Shown in pieces: positions 11,459 to 25,177 of a stretch of DNA of 64,000 bases; within the stretch, counting starts at the first letter, position 1; every line of letters begins with the position of its first letter. The position numbers and the translations under genes are program-made. The notes below the pieces were generated by a model. That model was not told the origin of the DNA. It did not search any database and saw only the letters and a list, made by a program, of their open reading frames with translations. Origin of the DNA: Scortum barcoo (Eukaryota > Chordata > Actinopteri > Centrarchiformes > Terapontidae); assembly GCA_023238725.1 (NCBI GenBank), contig CM041546.1, forward strand, positions 11,667,028 through 11,731,027, read 5' to 3'.

Positions 11459-13446
11459 ATTTTATATAAGGGTAAGGATGGCTCTTGCAATAGTGATTTG
11501 ATGATAGTGGAAATGTCTGTGGATCAAGGCCCAACGTCAAGGAGAAATTCACAATAAGAAGAACATTGACAAGAGATGGGCTTTCCTGACACATGGAATA
11601 TGGCACATATTGAGTATTGCCTGTAGTAAAAACTGTAGGGTAGTGTTTGCAGGTAAGGACACATGTGTGTGTATGCGTGTTTACGTGTGTGTTTTTGTGT
11701 CCATCTGTGCATGTGCATGTGTGTGTCAGCATGTGATCTTTGTACATCTGTTCATTTACTGTATCTCTCTGTGTTAGTGTGTGTGTTGTGATTAGGCTCT
11801 TGTCATTGTAGCGTGTGTGTGTGTGTGCGTACGTGCACGTACATTGGGGTCACCGGTAATTTGAAGTGTGAACGCTTGGTTTCTCCCCAGCATGATGATT
11901 TCCTCTGTCAGCAAACTGTGAGCTGGAAAATAGACCCGTATTATGATGAGATTAACTTTAACGGTCAAGGATTCCAGATCTTTCCTACAAAGTCACTGAA
12001 GATTAGGACGTTCAATGACGCTCCTCTCCGCTCTACACTTCGGTTCAGTTCAGTTGAGTCCTATGCTGTTTTGTTTGCTCTGTTGAATTTTCATCTCTGT
12101 GCTCTGTGTGGATTTCATTTTGTGCTGTAGGTGGCAGATTAGATGCGAGAGACAAACAACCAGAAACATTATATGTCTAATGCTTGATACTGACAGAAGG
12201 ATATAGTCCCCAACTGGCTCAAAGCAGGAATACATCCGTCTGTGGAGGCTGCATAGTTTGTGCAGGTGCTCATTAAGTTGTTTGTAGCACCTGTAAGTAT
12301 ATTTACTGTAGCATGCCATTTAAATATATTCTTACATACATCATACATACACTATTAGGTTGCACTTGTGTGTTGTGTTTCTGATCTCTTGCAAAGACTA
12401 ACTCATGTGGAAATAAGAAATACAACTACTTCTGCAACTTATTTTTTCACAGATTGATATGATATGCTGCGATATGATAATTACTTATACTTGTTGCCAT
12501 TGTTCATAAGAATTTGCCGTGACACCCACATCCTTTGTAAAACTTGTAATATGAAATATGTAATATGTTTCTTCTGGGAAATATCTTTCTCAACACTGTA
12601 ATTGGTCATTAAATGTAAGCTCTGCAATCTAGAGCAGAATACATTACTTTCTTTTGCTAAATGTGTGATATGTTCATTTTTGAAAAACCTTCCTTAAATC
12701 TTAGAGTAATTTAACTCCCAGGTGTATGAGAGTGAGACTTTAGGACAAAATTTTAATTACTGAATCTGCTCCTCCACGTAGCTCTGGTCTGTTAGCACTA
12801 TTAAAGATCTGAAATGTCAATTTCCTTAACATGTCCTCTAACAGCTATGATATCAAAGTGAGCCTTAGATTATTGGAACATGGACACAGCTTGTGGGTTT
12901 CATCTAATAATGAGCAAAAAAAAAAGAAAAAAAAAAGGAAAAGAGCTGTATTTGTCTTTTCCTTGCAGATACAGCGGATAAGGAAGATTAAAGACGTCTT
13001 GTCCTGACAACTCAGAAAAAAAGTGAGGGAACAATCTGACAAGACTTAACAAAACCCATCGCAGAAAAGGAGAACTTCAAACAGAATCAAAACCTGCAGA
13101 TGATGAAGGAGAGATGCAAACATACCACCTCAGGCTCTGTCTCTCTGCCTGCATGCCTGTCTGTCTGTCTCCTCACCTGACTGTCTGCCAATCTGCCTAC
13201 CTTTCACTCTTTCTTTTACAAAGTGGCATCTATCCTGCATCAGTGCCGCTGCAGCCAATTCTTACTCTTGTGTTACAAAGTAAAGCTTAGTTGTCATGTT
13301 GTCATTAAAAACCTGCTGCTCCACATTACCCAACAAAGGCAGCAATTCCCATATCTCTGCTGCATACTACACAATAAAGTAAAATATCTTTAAATAGCAC
13401 TTTGACATTGGATCAGATGGAACAACCGTAAGGTTTGATTAGCATC
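11459..13446. other. Noncoding stretch with TG-rich patches
   Basis: Positions 11660-11830 are rich in TG and related dinucleotides. Positions 12909-12932 are A-rich. Positions 13130-13175 hold short CTGTCTGTCT repeats. No gene was recognised, and the frame at 11813-12130 plus lacks a known domain. Confidence 0.5.
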
Positions 13447-13470
13447 TGTGTGTGTGTGTGTGTGTGTGTG
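13447..13470. repeat. (TG)12 microsatellite
   Basis: A perfect TG run. Confidence 0.95.
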
Positions 13471-15399
13471 CACATAGATGTGTTTGTGTTTGTGTTTGTG
13501 CAACTGACAGTTACCTGGCGGACAAGCTGTCATGGCTCTCCGCTCTTCCACTTCCTATAGACTGATTATTATAGAGCCGTTATCTCTCTCTCTTTCTCTC
13601 CCTGTCTGTCTCGCTTGCTCTCTCTCTCTCACACACACATACAAACGCACAAGCACACATCATTGTGAGTGTGATAGTGTGTAATACTGTATACCACACT
13701 CCAAGTTCTGTCATCACAACCACTTTAATTGGAACTTGGGAGAAGAGTGTGTGTGTGAGATTTTCCATCCACTCAAATCAAACTTGCAGTGATCAAGTCT
13801 GTTGCTGATAGAAGGAGATAGAACTAGAGCACTAATGGTACATTCATATTTTAATCTAAGGATGCTTTTAATCATACACCATCAATGTACAAACACAGTT
13901 AAACATAATGCAGTGATGATAAGAGTTAAATTCTCCATTTCTAAGCCCTGCCCAAAGTGGTACACTGGAGAAGCTGATGAGCAAGTTAGGTGAATTAGTT
14001 TGTAATATTGTCACAGCTGAACCGGAGTCAAACTTACCAATAATTAATTTTATAAGCTGCAGCTGTCTACAGTGGGGAAAGATTGTACTGGATGTGTAGT
14101 AAATATGAAGTCTGACTTCTGCAGGCCTCTTCAAAGTCACAGGATGCTAAGAAAAAAAAAAGCTGATGTCATAGCAGCATTAGCAAATGTTGACAAAAGG
14201 CCCGGTTACCAGGAAAGTATGTTTTTTTAAGTCAGAGGACATAGGCACGTCTCATGGAGCTAACTACTGGGTGGCTAGGTAAACTACTGTAGCTGGTGAG
14301 CTAAGTGTTAACACACCAACCTGATGGGAACCCCTGGTCTATCATTTCATTGGGTAAAGAGTTATTGCAAGAGGAAAAAGCTCTCCAGCATGGAGAGCTC
14401 TCTGACCGGGCTTTACACTGTTACTTAAAAATATTTATATGACAGAGCTCTGTGTTTATGAATTTCTAACAAACCAATATCCTAAATGAATGGAGCATTT
14501 CTTGTATGTAAGACAAATATTCACATATCCTGTCCTGAGTATCAGTAGTTATTTTGTATCTGCATCATCAAGGATATTGTTTTTGGATATTGGTGATATA
14601 TTAACGCCATGCTTCCAAGAGTTCACGTCAATGAAAAACAAGTGCGCCATCGTCACCATCAAATGCAAGAAATTAGGGTTTTGTTTTGGTTGCTCACAAA
14701 TGCAAAATGCAAACTAAAAGTGCACCAACAACGACCCATGGCTGCTATTAGCCATATTTTGAGAAGCAGATTGTGCTATCAAAGTGGTGTGAGAAGTTTC
14801 TGTGGATGCTGAAACTTGGAATATTTCGCAGCAGTCGTAAATCTATGCTGTCAGCCACTGTTGTCCTCTGCAAAGGACCAAACCTTGTCATCATTCAACC
14901 ATCGGGTGGTGAGCGCTGGACAGTCAAAAGGACTTCTGTTCCTTGGGCGCTCTGTGAGTATCTGTTTTGTTCAGCTGCTGTAGCTATCAACGCCAAAAGT
15001 GGAAGTGCAGGAGAGTTTTTATTCCTTAAGAGGTCACTTATATGTTGTTGTCCGGGGATTTTATCTCAGTTTTCATTAATATGGTGTAGATTGCTTAGCT
15101 GGCAATTGATTGTACCAAGACGGACGCACTGAAATGATGCAAGTTATTAAATCAGTCTTTCGTCATTCATTTTGCAAGGCATGTTTTGTCTGAGGTAATG
15201 TTTGAAACGCAGCGTATGAGATTTCTTTTCTCGCTCTTTTAAGACACCTAACATCTCTTCCTGCCTTGTTCTGTCTCCAACATCAGAAGCAAAAGCGCAG
15301 TCTCGCATGTTGCGCTATGTGTCTGTAATTCCCACCGACAACTGTGTTAATGGATGACAATAGCAGAGAGGAGAGCGCCATATGTCTGAGCCTGGGGCA
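13471..15399. other. Noncoding stretch, nothing recognised
   Basis: A TC-rich patch lies at 13582-13632. The remainder is unique-looking sequence. Frames of up to 119 codons (14773-15132 plus) have no recognisable motif and are best regarded as chance. Confidence 0.45.
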
Positions 15400-15745
15400 G
15401 CACGGAGAATGGCAGGGCACACAAAGACGAACAGAGATTGGGGGGGTTGAAAGTGGAGGATGGGGGGGTGTTGGAAAGAAGGGGAGGAATGAGAAAGAAG
15501 GGCTAATGTAGGGGGGGAAAAAGATGAGCAATAAGGAATCCAGTGAAAGGAGAGGAGGAGAGAGGAGCAGGATGGAGAAATGTGAGATGGAAGGAAGCAA
15601 GGAGAGATGGGAGAAAGAGGGTAAGAGGATAAGGCTGCTAGAATTAAAGTGAAGCCAAAGAGTACGGGGACATTTAAGCAAACTAGAGGAGGAGAAAAGA
15701 GGGGAGAGGGAGGAGTGTTGGAATGAGGAGACAGGATAGGGGTTT
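15400..15745. repeat. Polypurine tract, about 345 bp
   Basis: The plus strand is mostly G and A (runs such as GGGGGGTTGAAAGTGGAGG). Its complement gives long Ser/Pro/Leu minus-strand frames of 154 and 176 codons (within 15283-15813), which are composition artefacts and not genes. Confidence 0.8.
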
Positions 15746-17121
15746 CTTTTCCTTTCATCCATTTCCCTTTCCCATCCATACTGTTCCCCTCCCTCCTTCC
15801 TCTTCATCTGCATCTAAATATCAACGATCAAACTGCAGTCATTTTGGTTGTGGCTAGAGGTTTTTAAGTGGTGGACTGTTGAAGGAAACACGCTTCCTGA
15901 CTTGACCAAATTAGTTTGTAGGGCAGCCATGATAGTGACTCCAGCGCTTCACGTTCTGACTCGTAAAAGTTGCTGCTCCTTTTATTACAGTTTGCAAGAA
16001 GCTGTCACAGATTTTTTTTTTTGTCATTTATTTATTTCAAACATTTCCATTTTCTGTTTCATCTTAGTTTTTATTTTCCTTTCCAGTTATTGATTCCAAT
16101 GTATTTTTTCAGAACTTCCGGGATTGTGGTGGGGATCATTTTGGTCGCTCCGTGTTAAATTTAAACTCTTGCGGGCATCAATGTGTTTATGTTATCTTGA
16201 TAATATTAGTGACAATTCACCCAGCTGCTTTTTATTATCCAATAATCTTTTCTTTTTTTTCACATGAAAGCTGACTCTTCCTTTATTGTTCTTTTGTCGT
16301 TTATTGGTAGCTTTAGAGTTTATTCTCCAGGCTATCAAACCTCAAGCTTAAAACTTTAATATTGGACAATAACAATGTTTTTATCTTGCAGTTATATTCA
16401 AGGGTATCTAAGGACATGTAGGGGAGGTAGACAAGTCCACACATACATGAGGAAGTATAAATACCATGCACGTTGATTTGTTTTATAATGTTGATTTGTT
16501 GATTTGTTTTTATATCTGACTGCACAAAAGCTTCCAGACACGTGTGTAGCAAAGAATATACATGAGTTTGGAGTTGGGAGTTTATTGGAGCTTGCTTTTA
16601 AAAATCTTTGAATTTGACTTTTGGGATTTATTTTGTGTTAGTTTATCACACCATCACACATTAGCGTCCACCTAATCTGAACTAGATTTACATTTGAACA
16701 AGATTATAAAACTCTCAGAATTCCAAGCTGTCTTCATATTTTAATTCAAGTGCTGATAAGATGGCCCTGTTCTGAATAACTTTGGATTACAGTTTTGGTG
16801 GTGTCAGTCTGTAATGGCTTCTGATCAGAAGTACATCTCATCTCCGTTGCCAGAGCTCCACTTGTAGTGTTCATGAAATCCCAACTTTTCTCTCTCTTCA
16901 TCCCATCTCCTTTCATGTCTCTCCTTTCATCTTCCCATCTCCTCCTCTTTCAACTTCCTGTGTTCCTCTTGTCCTGCTGCATCCAGTCGCACACAAACTC
17001 AGGCATCCGCACATACACTCGTCTTTATCTCCCCACACACGGCTCCAAATTACGGAGTTAACCAGTCCATTAACAGGAAGAAGAGAGGGAGCCAGCATGT
17101 CAAATATCAGACAGGACAGCT
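15746..17121. other. Noncoding stretch, AT-rich
   Basis: Mostly AT-rich with T runs (16012-16023, 16251-16261). A pyrimidine-rich patch spans 16865-16985. No gene is recognised. Confidence 0.5.
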
Positions 17122-17198
17122 TGAGAGAGTGGAGTGGAGGGGACAAAAGAGGAGAGGAGGGGAGGAGGAGAGAGGAGAGGAGAGGAGAGGAGGGGACA
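17122..17198. repeat. GGAGA-type simple repeat
   Basis: A purine-only array with imperfect GAGGAGAG units, ending in several perfect AGGAG pentamers (17171-17192). Confidence 0.85.
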
Positions 17199-17204
17199 TC
17201 TTAT

Positions 17205-17440
17205 TGAAATGGAAATAGAACAGGCCAATTAAAACATTTCACTGGGAGCTTGTTTGCATCTCCAGCTCAGCTCTCACAGATTATGTATACAGCACATTAT
17301 GGAGTAATGAATATGTATAAATTGAACTCCTCAATTATTGCGCCACCACTGGGTCTCAATTAATACTCTGTACTTCTCATTCATAATCTGAATGAATATA
17401 TTTCTCACTCATGATGTAAAAGCATTCACCTTTAAATCAC
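17205..17440. other. Candidate conserved noncoding element
   Basis: This is non-repetitive, AT-rich sequence with several homeodomain/POU-type words: CCAATTAAAA, GTTTGCAT, CTCAATTATTG, CTCAATTAATAC and TCATTCATAATC. It has no repeat features and no open frame. It resembles vertebrate developmental enhancers in texture only. Conservation cannot be shown from one sequence. Confidence 0.2.
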
Positions 17441-19200
17441 TTCACACTGAGGCTGAAAATTGATCCCACGCAGACCTCGTTTATCCATTAAACAATATCC
17501 AAGTACAGTATATAAGATGTCGATAATGTAAACGAATAGATACAGATGTATGGGAGGCAAAAGTGTGGGAGCCTTAAAAAGTATTAAATACATATCCTAT
17601 TTCTGTAGTGTTAAAGATTAAACTCTTTAGCTGTAATATATGTAAATACCTTTTGAACTGTGCAGGAATGAATACAAATAATAACCTATGAATGCCTCAA
17701 TTATTTTATTCACCTGGGACTTGACAATACTGTACGACTATACCAACAGATAGTTCCTGCTTAATTATGGCAAAACTGAAAAATGCTTTTCTAGCTGGAG
17801 CTGATAATTTCTGTTTATATGCATAGATTATTTTAAGTAATAGTGTTATAATACTTAAGTTTTTATAACACTGTGGAAAAACAACAAAACATACAGAAAA
17901 TGTAATGGGAAAATAAAAGGGAAGTTTTTAAATCGTTTTAATGTTGTAGTTGCAGAAAATTAGCCTGATTATGTAATAAGCTACTAAATAATACTCAATT
18001 CCAAAATTACCGCACTGTAATATGTATCTTAGTAGGGGATTAAATATGTGGCTGCATCACTGGTGCTGGAACTTGATGGGTCAGTGGTGTCCTGCATACT
18101 TGTAGGGCTCGATCACAGAGAGCATAGCAAAGCTGTGACAGCGTGCAGTAAATCCTGCCTCATTTTTTAGCTTGCTTGTGCTCCACTAGCCTTCACTCCA
18201 CAGTGGATTCTTAGATTGCCTTTAGTCTTCCTGAAAGGCTTTATCCAGCCCTTAAGTCATTATAGTCCACTTGTGTGATGAGAAACCCTCCTGTTGCCCA
18301 CCTCACCTCAACTTTTAGTTTAGGATCCAACGGCATGAAGTCTCAGAGGACCTAATTTACTGTCGCAAAGGAACTGTGTTATTGTACTGTTACTTCAAGA
18401 AAAGAAAGAAATGTTGACACATTCAAAAGCTACATAACTAAAAGCACTCAACAAACACTGTCACTCTTTCTCCCCCCCTCTCTCCCATGTGTTCTCTGTG
18501 TGTGTCTATGGCTGTGTGTGTGTGTCCACAAGTGCCCCCCGTCCCTTTGAAACCATGAGTTTCATTTCATGACTCCAGACATTAGCCTGGAGCTTTCTGT
18601 GAGGCTGGAATATACACAAAAGCAGCCAGAAATAATCATGAACTCCTCTCGCCCAGCAGATTCTGCCAGAAGCTCAGCCTTTGCATCAGATGGTCATCTT
18701 GCCTTTGCTGCCACGGAAATAGGGCCCCTTTGGACTTTGCTGAGTGTATGACACTGTCCAGTATGTCCCTAACTAGAGAAAACAGTTTGAAAGAGCTGTT
18801 TGCCTTTGCAGATTGACCAAAATAATGTGTTAGCACTTGCCCTAGAGCAGGAAATGCAGCTATTTATCTGATAGTTGCCAGTGAGACAAAGCAACTTATA
18901 CAGTAGAAATTTCCTAGTCTCAAAACAGCAACTAACCTGTGAATTGTTTGGGATCTCTCCTCGGTTGCTCCTTCTCACACTTCAAATCAAGGGTCTCAGG
19001 ACAGAAGGTGCAGTGTGCTGTGCAGATTGTGAAATCTCTTGAGGCCAACTTGTGATTTATTTGTGATATTGGGCTATACACACAAAACTGACTTGACTGT
19101 ATGGGTATCCTTCTTGTGTTCTGTTTTTTTCTTTATAGTCTGAAGACATGCAGGTCAAGTGGATTTGGGACTCTAATTTTCCTGTAGGTGTCAGGGGTCG
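17441..19200. other. Noncoding stretch, AT-rich
   Basis: Positions 17480-18060 are very AT-rich. Positions 18470-18530 are pyrimidine- and TG-rich. No gene or clear transposon is seen. Confidence 0.5.
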
Positions 19201-19231
19201 TCTGTCTGCCTGCCTGCCTGCCTGCCTGCTG
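19201..19231. repeat. (CTGC)n tetranucleotide repeat
   Basis: TCTG followed by tandem TCTGCCTGCC-type units, about six CTGC copies. Confidence 0.9.
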
Positions 19232-20080
19232 ATAAACAGCCTCCAGCCCTTACAACCCTGCACGTATATACTGTAATGGTTGCATGTTGCATAGATACTG
19301 GGCTGAATTTACGTGAGACAGCCACTGTCCTATGACCTATGATGTCCCGGATCATTCATATGATCGATGTCTTGGCTCACTATGTTCTATGGTATTCTGA
19401 TGATAAACCCCAACAGGTCACGTCGCTCTGGGTCACGATCCTATCCTAAAGCAACAGGTGCTTGGTGGGGCTCTAACGGCATAAGATAAAGCCTTGTTTC
19501 ATCTTTTTTTTTTGACAGCTAAGTTATTCCTCGACTGGTAAATGTTACGAGGGGTGAGACGGTGGAGTATGAAACTCCCTTCTATTGCACAATTTTTGCG
19601 CACGGCTTGTGCAATCACTTTATCCATTCAGCGTGTACTGTACATACTTTATGACTGGTATAGAGTTGGGTCAGGCCTTGCTCCTATCAAGGCTTGCTTT
19701 GTGGTATAGACACCAGTTTAAATAGAAAGGTATTGTCATCACTGGTATAGTGGGGATGTTAATTGAAACTGATGGTTAGAATTCATTACGACAACTTTTA
19801 TTTTGGACTCCTTGTGTGGAAAAGTGAAGAACTGCCTGAATAACCACGTAGTGAAAGTGTACGTAATGGCTTCTAATCTGAGTCAGTCTTCGAGAAAATA
19901 ATGCAGCCGTGAGTTTCTGGTAGTGCTGAGACCTCTGCTCTCTGTCTCCCACTCTGACAGCCTCTTAGATGAATGCTTTCTGCTTTCTGGAGCTGACTTT
20001 GTTGTTTTCCCAGGCAGCCATGTGCAACTAGGCTAATGAGTACATTTAGCTAGAAAATGCTGAGGTAACACTTTCATCAC
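19232..20080. other. Noncoding stretch, nothing recognised
   Basis: Unique-looking sequence with no exon or repeat that I can identify. Confidence 0.45.
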
Positions 20081-20150
20081 TGTGTGTGTGTGTGTGTCTC
20101 TGTGCGCATACTCACCCATGGATTTGTGTATGCGTGTGTGTGTGTGTGTG
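20081..20150. repeat. Two short (TG)n runs
   Basis: TG runs at 20081-20098 and about 20134-20151, separated by about 35 bp. Confidence 0.85.
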
Positions 20151-20279
20151 TATCATCTGTTTATTAAGGTCACAGTGAGAGATTGAAGTTTGAGCTGAAA
20201 AAACTAATTAGAGACTCATCCCGCTCCTTGCATCACACCTTTCTAGTCACAACCATCTCTTCCTCCATGGAGCCCCCTG

Positions 20280-20470
20280 TCTCTAACCCATCCCACTCCC
20301 TCTTCATCTCTCTCTCTCTCTGTGTAACCTTCCACTATCGCCTCCTGGCTGCCTCCCACTTCCTTTCCTTCCCCTTTCTAATACTGGCCCTCCCTTCCAT
20401 CCTTTTCCTCCTCTCATGTCTCATTTCATTTTCTTCCTTTCGTTTCTTTTTATCCTCCTCTTACCAACCT
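20280..20470. repeat. Polypyrimidine tract
   Basis: C/T-rich plus strand. The frame at 20183-20566 is its Ser/Leu/Phe translation. Confidence 0.75.
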
Positions 20471-23400
20471 CTTCCGTGGTTTTCAGTAGTTTTGAAAGTC
20501 ACTAAATGCAAGGCCTGGCAAACAAAAGTTCTGCTGGTCCTATATGCTTTTTGTGTACTGTGTTAAACTGACAACTGTTCTTGTCATACGACAGCATCAT
20601 GAGGCTCATTTGCAGGAATGTTTTATTTCTTGAACGCCCACAACGTGAAGTGTCACACTCGGGAATAAGATTTCATCCTCTCCAACGTGCCTTCATGTAG
20701 AAGTCTCACACAAATGATATTTTCGGAGAGCGTATCTGCAGTAGCTTGAGTGACGTGAGCAGCAGTTTTTGCTCCTCAGCTTAAAGAAAAAAATGAATCT
20801 GTACTTGAGGCAGTGACTTTGGCCTTTCGTGAGATATCTGTCCCTGCTGAGTGAGTCATCATTGAAGAAATGACTGGGATGAATTTGCAAAGAGTCAATG
20901 TAAAATATATATACGCAATTGTCCGATCGGGTTAAATGTGTGTTTATAATCGGTAAGAATAAACAGTCAACCGAAACGTGACTCTGCTGCTCTCATTAAA
21001 CCCAGAGGACAAATGATTTGAGTTTGTTTCAGTGCTTCTTTCAGTGCACTGCTGCAGTAAGTCAAAGACAGAGAGAGTTGCTTGTTTGTGCACTTTGTGT
21101 CGTTAGTCTAATTATTTAGATTTTTAATCTCGTATTAGTGAGACCAGTTCTTCACTTTTGCTCATCCTGGTGGGTCTGCCTCTCTGCTCTGCTGATGCCT
21201 GTCTTCTGTGCATCTGTTCAGTGCTGCAGGAATCTTGCCTCTCCCCATCGCTCTGCACTTTGTTTTCACAAATTACTGAGTTACAGAAATCCTAGCAGGG
21301 GAGCCGTATGCAACAATATAAGAATTCTCATTATTCGTGATTATACCAGATTTTATCACAAAGAAGAAATTAAATGAAACAGAGTGTTAATTAAACAGGA
21401 ATTTGATACAAAAACAAGATATGAACATAAAACAGTGAGTTCATATTGAAAATGTGGTAATTTGAATGATTATCTAAACAGTGATGCTCACTCAGCTGCA
21501 TAGTTAAGAGAAATGATGAGGAAACACATTTTGATTTATGGGATATAATGAACTATTTAGTGTCTTGTAACTGTGTACTAAGACAATTCAGGGTGTACGT
21601 TAATTTCATACTTGTGCATGGTTATTGTATTATGGGGAACTAATCCACCACATCATCATTTACAGATCTCAGACAAATGTACATTAACTGTTTTGCAAAT
21701 AGTGGCACTTCTCGCCACACCTACATAGTAGGCAATCACCTCCAACAGGGGTTATTTCATTTGCTAGGAGGAAAGCAAACCAATTACAAGGAAGTTTGTG
21801 CTCAGCAAACCGTGAAAATGCCATATCACATCATGCAAACAAAAGGAACAGATGTTATTTTACCCCGAATGAACCACTTCTTTTGGGAGCACAAGCGAGC
21901 GTAACTTTACTGCACTGACCTCTATAACACAAAACATCCTTTAAAAAGTCTGTGAAAAAAAAAAATCATTCAATCGTCATTCCAGCCAAGCCGACTGAGC
22001 TGAGGCTCTTTCACACACAAACACAAACTAAATAAAGGGATACATAAGTGCGCAATACACACAAGTAGACAAAAATGTTGTCTTTTTCCAAATTCTTCTT
22101 CATCAATGACTGCTGTTTCACGCTGAATGCTGTTGTATGTAGAGCATCCAAATGCCAGGCTCCGCTCGGAGTACTTGTTTGTTGTTGTTTTTGCTTTTTT
22201 TATTTATTTATTTCTGTCTTGTCTATTGTTGTAGTGCTAAGTTATTTACCCCCAGCTGCCAAAGCAGAAGCACAAGGACTAAGCAGTGCATATGCAAGGG
22301 TTGTTATCGCTGCTAATTCAACAATAATATGCATTATGTAGATTTGTGCTTTAATTTGTCTTTTTTCAAACCCTTGCCACACATGTTTTTTTCATTATCC
22401 CTACACCAGTTCATTATTTTTTTGTTTTATCACGAGAGGCATGCGAGAAGCTTGTTTCTCATTTATTTGGTATAAAAATGAAAAGACCCCAGAGCTGCTG
22501 TAAGAAGGCAGGAAAAGACATCAATCAGTGTAACTATGCAAGGATTCCCACATCCACTGTAAGATCGGTTTTATGTCGTTAGTTTTGCCAGCCACTCCCC
22601 GTATCCTCTGTCTGCTTTTCCATCTTCTGTCTTCCTCTATTTTCTGCACTGCTCCTCTTTCCTCTCATTCCCACCCCTCTAATCATATACTTGTATCTCT
22701 CTTGTGTGCATTTGAGGAGGAGGGAGGAGCGGCTATAGTAATAAGACCATTAATCATTGAGAATAATTCGCAGAAAAATCAGCCAACCTTGTTGAATTTG
22801 ACAGCCACCATATTGGATCTGTATGCTGTAACACAATATATGGTCAGATACGACGCTTTGTGTATGACCCATGAGGTGTCTTTGCAGCATTCGGCACATT
22901 TATGAGAGACTTTATCCAAATTTACTGTGATTTTCATCCAAACCCACATATGTGCGTTAGTGCGTACTTCAGTTTCACTGTTCTCTTTTTAGGGCAGCAA
23001 CTGACCAAAGCATTGTCTGAGGAGAAAAAAATTCCAGTCTATCATTTTACTGTTATGTACATACACATGCATATGATAAATTTGCTTCCCTCAACTCGAA
23101 CCCTCCTCAGAGCATCATGACTGCTGGTTCCTGCCTTACAAAACAAACCAAATGGCCACTATAGGGCTGATGCAGCAATTCCAACAGCAGCTTATAAAAT
23201 CAAAACCATTCTTCCGTTAAAGTCAACTCTAATCAATCCTCTAGTCTGCGAGAAGTGGCCTTCATAGGGTCTTTGACCATATGGGAGCCTTTATGTGTGT
23301 CATTTAGAAGCTTAAAGGCAGTTCAAGATGTAGAAAGACATATTCTCAGTAGTCTCATTCATTTTAGCTTGTTTAAATGTGCCTTTTATTTGTGAACGCT

Positions 23401-24120
23401 AAAGAAACCTATCATTTAAATATAACAGTGCTTCTCCTGTCTAAAATCCTTGATCTTAACTTGAATGAAACATAATGTGTCGTTTCTTCAGACTAACAGG
23501 TAGCGGCGAGGTAAATCATTTTGGTCATCATAAAGGTTATTTTTCCTAGCTTTGATTAATGGATAATTGGAACTGCACCCCTGGATGACGGTTTGTATTG
23601 GCAAATTTGCTATTGATTTACATAATGATCGCAAAGCCCGCCCACTGCACCCCTCAGAGGCAGGAGAGCAGATGCTCCTCATCTACACCAAATGTGTTTA
23701 ACTACAGAAGATGATGTTATTTAAACACTTAAACCATGGTGGAGGTTTAAAACCTCATGTGTGATATGAGATGAAAAAATAAACGTTTAACATAAACTGT
23801 TTTTTTTTTTTTTATTTTTGCTGCTTTAAACTAAGCGTCAAGTCACATATTGTTTCAAAGGGCTTTTTTTCTGGTCGGCACATAAGTGCTGTTTTAATGA
23901 GCTTAGTTCCCAGATGTAAATGTTTCAGAAACGCCTGTGTAGGGGATTAATAACTTTGGAGAAGGGAGCCGTAATAATAAGAATGGAATAAATGTGGAAA
24001 GTGAGTGTACGTGTGTGTGTGGTTGAGTGTGTGTCATACCACTTCAGTCACTAAGAGCATGCAGCTATGTATTTTCTATTCAGCTATGTCTGCGTCTGCC
24101 TCTCTATGTGTTAGTTTCCT

Positions 24121-24121
<1 letters not shown>
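20471..24121. other. Noncoding stretch, no gene recognised
   Basis: Unique-looking DNA with an A/T run at 23800-23813. Positions 22730-22960 and 23555-23645 are non-repetitive patches (the latter with TTTGATTAATGGATAATTGG) that could be conserved noncoding sequence. No exon, RNA gene or definable transposon is seen. Confidence 0.45.

Positions 24122-24151
<30 letters not shown>
24122..24151. repeat. (GT)n microsatellite, about 30 bp
   Basis: A perfect GT run followed by TTTTGTGTGTG. Confidence 0.95.
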
Positions 24152-24154
<3 letters not shown>

Positions 24155-24589
24155 GTGTGTGTCAGTCTGCCACGCACCACCAATAATATTGTTGTTGCTG
24201 TGGAAAGGGCAATGTCACGCATGTATACAGACAGACACACACGCACCCACACACATACACAGTGCAGTAATGTTACACATGAAGGGTGTCAGTAATGGGA
24301 TTCTGGTCAGGCCAGTGTGACCATGTTGTACTGAGCTAAGGTCATTGATACCATATCAGGAGCTGAGAGAGAAAGAGAGAGGGGTTTTGGAGGGAGCAGG
24401 GAACTAGATGGGCGAGAGAGGAAAACAAAAGAACACACTGGGAGAAAACGGCTGTGAAGGAGGGAAGGATGTGGGGGGATAAAAGACAGGAAGAATGGAT
24501 CGGACAAATCGTCATTTAGCTGGTTTACTTGTGCGATCTAGTTTCTGTACATAAAGCCCTCGGGTGTCATCCATTACACACATTTTCAT

Positions 24590-24805
24590 TTTTTCCTGTC
24601 TTTTGTCCTCTGTTTCATTCTCTCTACTTTTTTTTTTTTATCTTTTCAATTCCTCTCCTGACTCTCCTCCCCTTCCACTTCCTGTCCTCACATTTCTCTC
24701 TTTGGCTCCTGCCCTCTTCCAACACTTCTCTTCTCGTCTCTCCCCTCCTCTGCTCTCCTTTTCTCTGCTCTCCTCTCCTCTCCTCCTCTCCTCTCACACC
24801 TCCTT
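24590..24805. repeat. Polypyrimidine tract
   Basis: C/T-rich over about 215 bp, ending with repeated CTCTCCT units (24750-24795). The 120-codon frame here is a low-complexity artefact. Confidence 0.8.
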
Positions 24806-24859
24806 AGACAGGGCTATTTTCTGCCTGTCAGGCAGTTTGCAGACAAGCACTGTTTTCTA

Positions 24860-25100
24860 CCCTGGTGAGACTCTCTTCATTGCATGTGTCTGTCTGCGCA
24901 CACATACTGTACGAGCGGCCGTTTGATTCATGTTTGCGTTTGTGTCTACGGCTGTGCGTGCACATGTGTGTGCGTGACAGACAGAAACGCAGCATATTTT
25001 ATAAGTGGCCATTTGCTTCCTGTGCCTGCATACCTGCATATGTGTATGTGTGTGTGTCAGTGTATGCCTGTGTGTGTGTATGTGTGTGTTCCCCTGTTGT
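24860..25100. repeat. Imperfect TG-rich region
   Basis: Many short TGTGTG runs interspersed with other bases. All frames give Cys/Val-rich chance peptides. Confidence 0.7.
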
Positions 25101-25177
25101 GACAGGGTTGAAATCCAAGCTGACATCCCCTTCTCCCTGCAACAGCATATGCCCCTCAGCAAGACCACTGGGAGACT

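Noticed and set aside
15283..15813. 176- and 154-codon overlapping minus-strand frames
   Set aside because: Both come from the same purine tract in two frames, which is the signature of composition and not coding.
19201..19231. Possible regulatory array of CTGCC words
   Set aside because: It is a simple tetranucleotide microsatellite.
24005..24320. Cys/Val-rich frames across the TG repeat
   Set aside because: These are translations of (GT)n in two frames.
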